Assembly (NCBI GenBank): GCA_027486795.1
Contig: JAIXOI010000039.1
Coordinates: 1-64,000 of the forward strand
DNA: 64,000 nt
From: Sphingobacteriales bacterium
GTDB taxonomy: Bacteria > Bacteroidota > Bacteroidia > Chitinophagales > CAIOSU01
Reading direction: 5' to 3'
In this document: in pieces, positions 52,634-60,068 of the stretch
Position numbering within the stretch: the stretch's first letter is position 1
How the letters are laid out: each line of letters opens with the position of its first letter
Position numbers and translations under genes: made by a program
The notes under the pieces: model-generated
What the model was told of the DNA's origin: nothing
Database searches by the model: none
What the model saw: the letters and a program-made list of their open reading frames with translations, nothing else

Positions 52634-53614
52634 ATGAAGTTTTCTGCACGCCTTGTTATGCTATTGCTACTTTTGGGCTCATCCATTACGGCTTTTGCCC
52701 AGCGCGGCGATCAGCAACGGAATGCACCTAGTAACAATAGCAGCAGCAGTAATAGCAGTAGTAGTTACAACATAGAGTATAAATACCTGTACGACGACCC
52801 ATACGCCTTCCGGAAATTTAAAATACACCTCGATATTTTGGGTCTCGACTGGACCGCTGGGAACTTCCCGATACATGGGGGTTTGCAAATAAACTACAGT
52901 CCGCACCCACGTATCAACTTCGAGGTATTGGGTAGAGCAGCCTACTACGATTTTCGGTTTTTTGCCGCCAAAAAGAACGACAACAAAATGAGCGACAATA
53001 AGCTGTTGCCGTTTATGTACGGCGAAGCATTGATAGAGTGGAACGCCATGGACAAAGAGCGCCGCCGCAACCTAAAGTTTAACCTTACCCAACTTACCAT
53101 AGACTACTACTGGCAATATACCGAGTATGCCTACATACCCATTACCTATCGCAGGTTTTTTAGCTTTAGGGGTGGTGCCAACTACTACATGATGCCCGTT
53201 GAAGGCACCAGCAAAGCACCCCTAACCGACCAGACCACGGGCACCAGTTATGAAAAAGACTACTATACCATGGCCAAAGCGCTATCGTTTTTTGGGGGTA
53301 TTAGTTGGGGCCGCAAGGCGCGTACTGCCATCCGCATAACCGATTATGGTATTAGGCGTGTGGTACAGCAAAACCAGTTTATGGTTGATGTAATGTATGG
53401 TTTCCCTGATATTGGCAACCTAGATGTATTGGGCACTGAGCGTGTAATCACGATGACCAAACCGCGCAACTTGGGCTGGCGCATTGGTTGGCAGTGGAAC
53501 AACTACAACATGCATCAACGCTTTGAGTTTGGCCAGCGCCCCAGTTACGATAAGTCTAATTTTTTCTTGATGTACACCCTTGGGTTTACCATTATTGGTA
53601 GAGAGAAAGGATAA
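52634..53614 (+). CDS. Exported protein with Asn/Ser-rich linker, probable outer-membrane barrel
   Basis: 326 residues: signal peptide (MKFSARLVMLLLLLGSSITAFAQ), a low-complexity linker (GDQQRNAPSNNSSSSNSSSS), then a beta-rich body with strand-like segments (KIHLDILGLDWTAGNFPIHGGLQINYSPHPRINFEVLGRAAYYDFRFF, GEALIEWNAMDKERRRNLKFNLTQLTIDYYWQYTEY, TYRRFFSFRGGANYYM, ALSFFGGISWGRKARTAIRITDYGI, QFMVDVMYGFPDIGN, WRIGWQWNNYNMHQRFEFGQ, NFFLMYTLGFTIIGREKG). The last strand ends in a typical C-terminal barrel pattern. No named family known to me. Alone, ahead of the LysR-type gene. Confidence 0.65.
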   Translation: MKFSARLVMLLLLLGSSITAFAQRGDQQRNAPSNNSSSSNSSSSYNIEYKYLYDDPYAFRKFKIHLDILGLDWTAGNFPIHGGLQINYSPHPRINFEVLGRAAYYDFRFFAAKKNDNKMSDNKLLPFMYGEALIEWNAMDKERRRNLKFNLTQLTIDYYWQYTEYAYIPITYRRFFSFRGGANYYMMPVEGTSKAPLTDQTTGTSYEKDYYTMAKALSFFGGISWGRKARTAIRITDYGIRRVVQQNQFMVDVMYGFPDIGNLDVLGTERVITMTKPRNLGWRIGWQWNNYNMHQRFEFGQRPSYDKSNFFLMYTLGFTIIGREKG

Positions 53615-53701
53615 TAATTTTACTGCAATATTTGCTTTCATTCTCTTCAATTTTAAGTATCAGTTAAATTGATTAAGTTTATAGCTTTATCAATTATAGC
53701 T

Positions 53702-54631
53702 ATGACTATCACCCAATACGAATACATTGTTGCGGTAGATACTTACCGCCACTTTGCCACTGCTGCCGCCCATTGCCACGTAACGCAACCTACCTTGAGT
53801 ATGCAGATTCAGAAGCTGGAAGACCAACTAGGTATCATCCTTTTCGATAGGGATAAACACCCCGTACTGCCAACCGATGCAGGAGTGGCTATTATAAACC
53901 AAGCTCGACACATTATTGCCGAGCACGATAGGCTGATTGAGATTGCCCGAGAAAGCAAAAACATTGTTGCAGGTACTTTATCCATAGGTGTTATACCCAC
54001 CCTTGCTCCCTATTTGCTGCCGCTGTTTGTAAACAAGTTTATGAAAAAGTACCCCGATGTAACCTTGCAGGTATGGGAACTTACTACCGAGCAGATAACC
54101 GACCAACTGAAACGGGGTTTGATTGATTGTGGCCTTATGGCTGTGCCTATTGAGGACACCAGCATAACCAGCATAACGCTATTTTATGAGCGATTGATTG
54201 CCTACGTATCGCCGCAAAGTAAGCTGTATGCTAAAAAGCACTTGGTAGCCGATGACCTTGAGCCCGCTAATGCCTGGATTTTGCAAGAAGGGCACTGCCT
54301 GCGCAACCAGTTACTTAGGCTTTGCAATCTAAAAGCCAACCAACAGCGCCAATTGGCATATGAAAGCGGCAGCCTAGAAACACTCAAGAGATTAGTGGAT
54401 ATTAATGGGGGCTTTACCATTTTACCCGAACTGGCGGTGCTTGATTTGCCGAAGAAAAAACTAGACCAGGTGCGCTATTTCCGCGACCCAGAGCCGGTGC
54501 GCGAAATAGCCTTGGTTACACACCGCAGTTTTGTTAAGCGCAAACTACTGGAACTATTGGCTCATAGCATCCAAAAAGCAGTGCCTAAGGAGTTGTTAGA
54601 CGAAGGGAAGAAAGAGGTGGTTGGTATTTAG
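53702..54631 (+). CDS. oxyR: OxyR-type LysR family peroxide sensor
   Basis: 309 residues from ATG 53702 (a TTG 33 bp upstream opens the frame but is not needed). Helix-turn-helix at 5-65 (FATAAAHCHVTQPTLSMQIQKLEDQLGIILFDRDKHPVLPTDAG). The effector domain begins around 92 (GTLSIGVIPTLAPYLLPLF). Residues 197-208 read GHCLRNQLLRLC: cysteines C199 and C208 in exactly the positions of the redox pair of E. coli OxyR, with the surrounding GHCLR preserved. It should form an intramolecular disulfide on peroxide and activate antioxidant genes. No catalase, ahpC or other typical target is adjacent, so its targets are elsewhere. Confidence 0.92.
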   Translation: MTITQYEYIVAVDTYRHFATAAAHCHVTQPTLSMQIQKLEDQLGIILFDRDKHPVLPTDAGVAIINQARHIIAEHDRLIEIARESKNIVAGTLSIGVIPTLAPYLLPLFVNKFMKKYPDVTLQVWELTTEQITDQLKRGLIDCGLMAVPIEDTSITSITLFYERLIAYVSPQSKLYAKKHLVADDLEPANAWILQEGHCLRNQLLRLCNLKANQQRQLAYESGSLETLKRLVDINGGFTILPELAVLDLPKKKLDQVRYFRDPEPVREIALVTHRSFVKRKLLELLAHSIQKAVPKELLDEGKKEVVGI

Positions 54632-54682
54632 TCCACAGTCCATTGTCGATGGTCCACGGTCCATGGTGTATGGTGTATGGTA
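54630..54682. repeat. Intergenic word repeat (GGTCCA/GGTGTATGG words)
   Basis: Begins at the oxyR stop: GTCCACAGTCCATTG then GATGGTCCACGGTCCATGG and GTGTATGGTGTATGG. Same GTCCATGG word as upstream of glyQS. Confidence 0.6.
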
Positions 54683-54754
54683 GGAAATAGTCTTGGGGTG
54701 AGGAGAAAGGCAGGGGATAACGGTCGGGCTAGAATTGCTTCTACATCCGAGCCT

Positions 54755-54800
54755 AAGTCGAGGTGTTATAAGTCCCTCTTCTCGCCTGAGGCGAGAGAGA
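54755..54800. repeat. CTCGCCTGAGGCGAG palindrome
   Basis: Palindrome with flanking C/T and G/A tracts (CCCTCTTCTCGCC, GAGAGAGAGG); a partial copy (CTCGCCTCAGGAGCG) is near 43090. Confidence 0.5.
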
Positions 54801-54833
54801 GGTTAGGTGAGGGTAACACAAAACACAATAGAA

Positions 54834-55451
54834 ATGGGAGAGATTAGCAACATACAGACCTATGCCAAAGTAACCGAAGCTAATTACCAGCTGGCATTGG
54901 ATAGGTTTGTGAATGCACTAAAAGCTATTGGGCTTTGGAACGAAGCGATAGCCGAATCAATGGAATCGTTTAAGTGGGAGCGCGATGAAGTAGGCGCAGT
55001 ATTTTCAACGTTTACCGCACCACCCGACTATGCAACCCAAGTGATGGATACGCAAGTGTCGCCGTACATATTTATTAGTCTGCTTAGCGAAGAGCCAAAA
55101 GGGGCAGACTATTGGCTATCATTTAACCTTTATATCGAGACCGAAGAGCTACAAAACTATTATAATGGCGAGTATTACCAAGAAACGTACCCCTTAATAA
55201 AGCATCTTACTCAGGCCATGCATAAGGAGTTGGACCAAACGGGTGTGTACTTTACTGACGAGTTACAAGACATGGAAGCCTTAGAGGCTTTTAGCGAAAA
55301 AGACTTGAGCAAATTGTGGGAGTTTGATTATGCCATCATCCCCAACCATTTGGCCGTTTTATACGGCAAACCACCTGTAACACACTCCATTAAAAAGCAC
55401 AAAACCCATATTGAGGCTTGGTATACCCAGCGCTGGAAAGAACCGGTATAG
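54834..55451 (+). CDS. Hypothetical cytoplasmic protein (205 aa)
   Basis: Start at ATG 54834; the GTG at 54807 would place ten unlikely residues in front. No signal peptide, no membrane segment. The sequence is acidic and Tyr/Trp-rich, with helical stretches (ANYQLALDRFVNALKAIGLWNEAIAESMESF; IKHLTQAMHKELDQTGVYFTDEL) and the end ETWEFDYAIIPNHLAVLYG, HIEAWYTQRWKEP. I recognise no family; it looks like a self-contained small cytosolic protein. It stands before the RDD-family gene with a 107 bp spacer. Confidence 0.6.
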   Translation: MGEISNIQTYAKVTEANYQLALDRFVNALKAIGLWNEAIAESMESFKWERDEVGAVFSTFTAPPDYATQVMDTQVSPYIFISLLSEEPKGADYWLSFNLYIETEELQNYYNGEYYQETYPLIKHLTQAMHKELDQTGVYFTDELQDMEALEAFSEKDLSKLWEFDYAIIPNHLAVLYGKPPVTHSIKKHKTHIEAWYTQRWKEPV

Positions 55452-55558
55452 ACATAAAATGATGTTGTGGTAAGCGATAGAAAAGTTTAATTAACTATCT
55501 GCCCTTTTTAAACAAATTGATACTATTTTAGAAGTTCATTAACAGTTAAAAAAGGGAA

Positions 55559-56140
55559 ATGAAAAAACTATCGGAGATATATATTGACGGCGAAAGAAAT
55601 GCCTTTCAACCAGCAAGCGCACCGGGCGAAATACCCAAACAAAGATCAGAAGCGTATAGAACCCGTATAACTGTAAAAACCGTAAGCACAGGTGCGAGGT
55701 TTGGACATTATATTTTGGACCTCGTAGTGTTCTACATATTAGCAATAGGCATTATGGCGGGCGTAGTTATAGCAACGGGCGATGAAGCATTTCTGGACTC
55801 TGGCTTAGGAACCCTGCTACAATATGGTTTCTTGGTTTTCTATTACTTCTTCTTCGAAGCGGTTTTTCAAACTACACCAGGCAAACTGGCAACCCAATGT
55901 GTAGTGGTTGATGAGTATGGCCAAAAGCCAACCGTAGGACAGATATTGGGACGCAGTTTTTCAAGATTGGTTCCATTCGAGGCTTTTTCTTGCCTCGGCG
56001 ATTATAGCCGTGGCTGGCACGATAAATGGTCGGACACCTATGTGGTGCGCAAAAAAGATCTTGCATGGATGCTCGACCGCTTAGCCGAGCAAGAGGGCGA
56101 AAACGTGCATATATACAACTCCATGGTTAGCGAGCAATAA
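55559..56140 (+). CDS. RDD family membrane protein
   Basis: 193 residues. The RDD hallmark is present: an Arg-containing start to the first membrane helix (STGARFGHYILDLVVFYILAIGIMAGVVI, R and D positions), a second helix (LGTLLQYGFLVFYYFFFEAVFQTTPGKLATQCVVV, with the following D/E), and the third region SFSRLVPFEAFSCLGDYSRGWHDKWSDTYVV. The N-terminus is long and hydrophilic (MKKLSEIYIDGERNAFQPAS...). Inner-membrane protein of unknown function. Confidence 0.85.
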   Translation: MKKLSEIYIDGERNAFQPASAPGEIPKQRSEAYRTRITVKTVSTGARFGHYILDLVVFYILAIGIMAGVVIATGDEAFLDSGLGTLLQYGFLVFYYFFFEAVFQTTPGKLATQCVVVDEYGQKPTVGQILGRSFSRLVPFEAFSCLGDYSRGWHDKWSDTYVVRKKDLAWMLDRLAEQEGENVHIYNSMVSEQ

Positions 56141-56202
56141 CTTTATTGCAGCCATAAGCAACTGCAGCGCTAATTGTATCGTTCTCCTAAAAACAGGTTA
56201 TC

Positions 56203-56886
56203 ATGCAAGCCAAATACCTCTGCTCCTTATTGCTGCTGTTTAGTATTGTGGTACATGCCCAACAAACCCGTTACTTTCAATTTACCACCCAATGTGGCCA
56301 CGGCAATTGGCAGGATACCGCCTTTATAGCTGCCACCAACAACCAAGCGGTAATTGATTCAATACTAGCTAACATAGCGCGCCCAATGCAGCAGCGCAAC
56401 TTTATTAATGGCCCCATTGATGCAGGAGATGGGGGCCATAACCTCAATGCCAGCCATTCGTTTAAATGGCACTTTGTGCCCAACGAATGGAGTTTAGTTG
56501 AAATGGCCATCGAGGTTTGCGATGGTTGCCCATATACCGATTTGGATGCCGATACCGCCTATTGGTTGAACAACATAGGGCAGTTTTGCCCCTGGAGCGG
56601 ACAACCCATGCGTGAAGTTTCCGAACCAACAGCAATTTCAATAATTGGCAGCCCAATTACGGTGCGCATTTACCCCAACCCAGCGGTAAACTCCGTTTTT
56701 ATCGACCATGACTATGCTGGCGATGCCACCATAACGCTAATGAATATGTTGGGCCAGCGGGTATTTTACGAAGAACACTTTGTAGGTAAAATGTTAAACG
56801 TTCGCCCTTACGATGCAGGAGTGTATTGGCTACACATAACCCTTGGACAGGAAACGTTTATGGAGCAGATTATTATTGGTAAGTAG
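56203..56886 (+). CDS. T9SS type A-sorted protein with a BP74-like domain
   Basis: 227 residues. Signal peptide (MQAKYLCSLLLLFSIVVHAQ), then residues 25-145 resemble the N-terminal domain of BP74/calmodulin-binding-type proteins: YFQFTTQCGHGNWQDTAFIAATNNQAVIDSILANIARPMQQRNFINGPIDAGDGGHN, FKWHFVPNEWSLVEMAIEVCDGCPYTDLDADTAYWLNNIGQFCPW. The C-terminal 75 residues are a T9SS type A domain: VRIYPNPAVNSVFIDHDYAGDATITLMNMLGQRVFYEEHF...LNVRPYDAGVYWLHITLGQETFMEQIIIGK. So it is cleaved and sent out by the T9SS. The BP74 relation is from memory and unproven. Confidence 0.85.
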   Translation: MQAKYLCSLLLLFSIVVHAQQTRYFQFTTQCGHGNWQDTAFIAATNNQAVIDSILANIARPMQQRNFINGPIDAGDGGHNLNASHSFKWHFVPNEWSLVEMAIEVCDGCPYTDLDADTAYWLNNIGQFCPWSGQPMREVSEPTAISIIGSPITVRIYPNPAVNSVFIDHDYAGDATITLMNMLGQRVFYEEHFVGKMLNVRPYDAGVYWLHITLGQETFMEQIIIGK

Positions 56887-56960
56887 TTATTGGTTTATTG
56901 GTTATTAGACAATGGAATTTCCCCTCAACTAGTTAACCAATAACCCGTAACCAATAACCA
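56885..56960. repeat. Intergenic word repeat with inverted halves (TTATTGGTT / AACCAATAA words)
   Basis: GTTATTGGTTTATTGGTTATT on the left and AACCAATAACCCGTAACCAATAACC on the right; the halves are reverse complements with a 20 bp loop. Lies between the stops of two convergent genes, so it could form a termination hairpin. Confidence 0.65.
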
Positions 56961-56961
56961 T

Positions 56962-57420
56962 TCAACCCACCTTCCATCGACTAACAACAGCATCACATGC
57001 TTTATCTAGCATAGCATAAACTTCTTCAAAGCCGTTGTCGTCGTAGTAGGGGTCGGGTACTTCGCGGTTTTGGCCAGGGTATATTTCGTTCAATATCATA
57101 TACACCTTAGCCCGTTCTTCGTCGGTAGCGGCAAGGGCTAACACGTTGGCTAGGTTGCTGCGGTCCATAACATATATAACGTCAAAAGCCTCAAAATCAT
57201 AGTGCCGAAACTGGCGGCTATGCTGGCCACTAATATCCAAACCATATTTTTTGGCTACCTGCACCGAGCGACCATCAGGCGGTCCGCCCGCATGCCAGCC
57301 CGAAGTACCGGCAGAGTCAACGGTCCAATCAAGCCCTTGCTCAGCTATTTTGGCTTCCAAAATACCGTGCGCCAGCGGCGACCTACAAATATTTCCTAAA
57401 CAAACCATTAGAAACCTCAT
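56962..57420 (-). CDS. Low-molecular-weight protein tyrosine phosphatase
   Basis: 152 residues from ATG 57420 (the frame extends to 57492 with a hydrophobic, unlikely prefix). The active-site loop CLGNICRSP (C-x5-R-S, residues 7-15, VCLGNICRSPLAHG) opens the protein, followed by DSAGTSGWHAGGPPDGRSVQVAKKYGLDISGQHSRQF and the catalytic aspartate in VPDPYYDDNGFEEVYAML. Length and order are those of LMW-PTPs. In bacteria these dephosphorylate tyrosine kinases or may act in arsenate metabolism; no capsule or ars gene is next to it, so the role is open. Cytoplasmic. Confidence 0.94.
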   Translation of the reverse strand: MRFLMVCLGNICRSPLAHGILEAKIAEQGLDWTVDSAGTSGWHAGGPPDGRSVQVAKKYGLDISGQHSRQFRHYDFEAFDVIYVMDRSNLANVLALAATDEERAKVYMILNEIYPGQNREVPDPYYDDNGFEEVYAMLDKACDAVVSRWKVG

Positions 57421-57423
57421 GGT

Positions 57424-57483
57424 TGCAAATATGAGATATGAAAGGAGAAATGCCAAAATAAACAGGAAATGAGGTAAGAAATA
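57424..57483. repeat. Intergenic word repeat (GAGATATGAAAGG words)
   Basis: ATATGAGATATGAAAGGAGAAATG and GGAAATGAGG-type words upstream of the phosphatase start; same style as the spacers at 40.7 and 43.0 kb. Weakest of the set. Confidence 0.4.
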
Positions 57484-57561
57484 TAAAACCAACCATTTCC
57501 TAGCACCTCCTTATCGGCTTTGCCCTAATTTTTAGGGTAAGTTGGGATTTATAGTACAAAA

Positions 57562-58914
57562 CTACCGCACCGTCACCTCAACCGTAATCAACCTATTGCT
57601 TTCAAAAGGCTCACCATAAGGCTGTGGGGCCTCCCAATTGGGCATTTTGTTAAGGTGCATATACAATAGGGTATCCAACGGTTCGCCAACACCCTGTACT
57701 ATGGTCGATTTTACAATTTTGCCCTTCTTATCAAACTTCACCTCAAAAGTAATTACCCCTTTGTAGCCCTTCGGGGTACCAGGCGGGTACATCACTTTAT
57801 CAAAATACTTTTGCACTTCATCCATACCGCCCGGGTATTGGGCTTGCGCTACCGAAGCATCGGTAAGGGACAGGTTCGCGGCGTTGGAAACACTAAAATT
57901 ATCATTGCTGGAACCTTTATTTACCGTAACTGGCACCGGTGCAGTTCTACCTGCAGAAACACTGCTATTGTTAGTATTAACCAATGAAACCGTATCATCT
58001 TGTACTGTTTTAAACTTATCATCAATATTTCTAAACCTATCCTTATCTGCCGATACCTCTTCCAATGCCACCAAATCGTCAGGCCTTTCCAATTGAATTT
58101 CTTCGTCTGCAGTAGGCATTGGCTCGCTATCGGCAGGAGCTGATGCGCTAGGCTTTTGGGCTACAAAATTACCTTCTTCCTTTTTCGATTTCGCATTTCC
58201 ATTAGCATCTGCAATGGTTACTTTATAAGACCCTGCACCTGAACCATTTGAAGCTACGTTATGTTCTTTGTCTGCACTACTGCCTGGACTCCACTCGTAA
58301 GTATTAGGGGCGCTTGTTCCACTAATAGTTGAAGTTATCGTGCCTGCGCTGTCTAAAACAACACTAGTCTCTTCTATTGGTGCACTTTCGGCATCAATGC
58401 TAGCACTGCCGGTTTCTGCATCCTTCGATTTCTTAAACAAACCCAAACTATCTTCTTTGCCCATGGCAATGCCTTCCGCTTGGTTTTGCATGGTTTGATT
58501 GAAGAACCAAAAAGCTGAACCAACCACCAATAGTAAGCTTGCCGCTAAAGCATAGCGGTACCAACCAATGCGGCGCTGCGGTTTCTCTGCTTTTAGTTTA
58601 AACGGCTCTTTGCTGTTAGATTGATTCATGAAAGCTTCACGACCATCGCGGGTAACTTTCTGTTTAAGCACTTCCAAGCGTTCCATTAGCTTGGCATCGG
58701 CCATTGCTAAGACACCAATGGCCTGCTCTTTGGTGCCGAGCAAAGCCATGCCCTCGGCCGCATCGCGGCACATCTCACAGCCATCCAAATGCTGCTCCAC
58801 GGCTTGGCGGGCTTCGTTCTCTAGCGGGCCAAACACATATAGCAACAAGGTTTCCTGGGTCAGGTCGCCGCTGCCGTCAAACAAAAAATCATATCGTTCC
58901 CTCAGGTCGTTCAT
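57562..58914 (-). CDS. Anti-sigma factor fused to a TonB-type C-terminal domain
   Basis: 450 residues. N-terminal zinc-finger-like motif HLDGCEMCRDAAEGMALL (H-x3-C-x2-C, residues 42-60), as in ECF anti-sigma factors. One membrane helix follows (RYALAASLLLVVGSAFWFFN, residues 121-140). The periplasmic part has an odd segment similar to half a SprB repeat (TYEWSPGSSADKEHNV...GSGAGSYKVTIADANG, about residues 205-245), a low-complexity linker, and a TonB C-terminal domain at 365-450 (DEVQKYFDKVMYPPGTPKGYKGVITFEVKFDKKGKIVKSTIVQGVGEPLD...LITVEVTVR). It should bind the sigma factor in the cytoplasm and reach through the periplasm, perhaps sensing outer-membrane state. Coupled to the sigma gene by a 4 bp overlap. 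Confidence 0.88.
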   Translation of the reverse strand: MNDLRERYDFLFDGSGDLTQETLLLYVFGPLENEARQAVEQHLDGCEMCRDAAEGMALLGTKEQAIGVLAMADAKLMERLEVLKQKVTRDGREAFMNQSNSKEPFKLKAEKPQRRIGWYRYALAASLLLVVGSAFWFFNQTMQNQAEGIAMGKEDSLGLFKKSKDAETGSASIDAESAPIEETSVVLDSAGTITSTISGTSAPNTYEWSPGSSADKEHNVASNGSGAGSYKVTIADANGNAKSKKEEGNFVAQKPSASAPADSEPMPTADEEIQLERPDDLVALEEVSADKDRFRNIDDKFKTVQDDTVSLVNTNNSSVSAGRTAPVPVTVNKGSSNDNFSVSNAANLSLTDASVAQAQYPGGMDEVQKYFDKVMYPPGTPKGYKGVITFEVKFDKKGKIVKSTIVQGVGEPLDTLLYMHLNKMPNWEAPQPYGEPFESNRLITVEVTVR

Positions 58915-59498
58915 GGTCGTTTTTCAATCAAATTCTTTAGGTTGCGTTTACCATTTTGTATGTGGCTTTTCACTTGCATATCGGTTAGGCCCATCTGGTC
59001 CACAATCTCCTTGTAGCTCTTACCCTCAATATAAAACAGCACAATGCACTGCCGTTGGTCGGGGTTGAGCGCCTCTATGCTCGTTTCCAGCCTTTGTAAC
59101 AATAATTCTTTTTCGTCCTCCTTATGAAGATGCGGTTCTACCTCCGTTTCCATAACCGACTCCAAAAATTGCGTATACTCTTTGGTGCGGCCTACCTGCA
59201 CTTGCTCCTTGCGCAGCAGTTGCAAGCAGTGGTTTTTGGTTACGGTGTATAGCCACGGTTTAAACTGCTCCACTTCCCTATCCCGCAAATCTTTGGCCAA
59301 CTTTTCAAACACATCGGCTACAGCATCTTGGGCAGCGGCGGCGTCTTTCAAATATTTCATACAAACACCGAGCGCTAAATGCAGGTGCCTACGATAAAGC
59401 TCGGCCAAATATTCAGGTTCGCCCAGTTTACGGTACGCCTCCAGCAATGCCTCATCGGCTTGCTGTGCATCGTTAATATGGCCCCCCGCTTGGTTCAA
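58911..59498 (-). CDS. ECF-type RNA polymerase sigma factor
   Basis: 195 residues. Region 2: LAELYRRHLHLALGVCMKYLKDAAAAQDAVADVFEKLAKDL...FKPWLYTVTKNHCLQLLRKE. Region 4: LETSIEALNPDQRQCIVLFYIEGKSYKEIVDQMGLTDMQVKSHIQNGKRNLKNLIEKRP. It lacks regions 1.1 and 3, as in ECF sigmas. The only reasonable start I see is TTG at 59498 (no ATG in frame before the core; an in-frame stop lies 15 bp upstream), which is uncertain. First gene of the sigma/anti-sigma pair. Confidence 0.9.
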   Translation of the reverse strand: MNQAGGHINDAQQADEALLEAYRKLGEPEYLAELYRRHLHLALGVCMKYLKDAAAAQDAVADVFEKLAKDLRDREVEQFKPWLYTVTKNHCLQLLRKEQVQVGRTKEYTQFLESVMETEVEPHLHKEDEKELLLQRLETSIEALNPDQRQCIVLFYIEGKSYKEIVDQMGLTDMQVKSHIQNGKRNLKNLIEKRP

Positions 59499-60068
59499 TT
59501 TATTCTTAAACTATTGTTTTTCAGTTGGTTGCGGCAGCATTAATAACAATCACTACACGGATTATGGAATCCCCAATCCAGCCGCATCATACTTATAAGC
59601 TACTGCGCAATGGGAAATTACTAAAACCGTACCAATTCTTTCATTTTCAAAGATAGACTTATGAAAACCTCCAAATTAAACCAAAAAATTTATTCGCTTT
59701 TGCCTTTGGGATTTTTCATTGGCATAGTTAGCCATCCAGTTTAAAACGCGGCGCCAGATAGGAGGACTGATTGAAATAGATAGGCTTGTGTAGGCAGCCT
59801 GCCACTATCAGTTGCACGTAGGCCTGAAATAGCCTACGAGCAGAATGAGCACGGTTTTGGCTTAGGGATAGCAGCGTAAATACTTCATTGAAGATTGCAG
59901 CTGATAGCCCGATTCGCAAGGGAAGCCCAAGTATTAGTTTTAGACATACACAATTTTCGGCGCCGATAGTGCTTTTTGGTCATTATGCCTTAGTAAAATA
60001 AGGCTGACTTTCATGGGGGACTGTAGGTTTAAGATGTAGGGGGAGAAATAGCCCCAGCATATTGCTCA
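59499..60068. other. Long spacer with an unexplained structured segment
   Basis: 570 bp. No supported gene. A segment at about 59725-59960 holds the hairpin CGTAGGC/GCCTACG (59818-59841 region) and other short stems and reads like a 63-codon open frame on the minus strand with no recognisable product. I suspect a structured RNA or repeat but cannot show it. The region upstream of the sigma gene must hold its promoter; no clear match seen. Confidence 0.4.
59816..59842. other. Hairpin with CGTAGGC arms
   Basis: CGTAGGC and GCCTACG, 8-base loop (CTGAAATA-like). Part of the larger structured-looking segment between the sigma gene and the third adhesin. Confidence 0.5.

Noticed and set aside
59728..59919. 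63-residue minus-strand open frame
   Set aside because: No recognisable protein; treated as part of a possible structured element.
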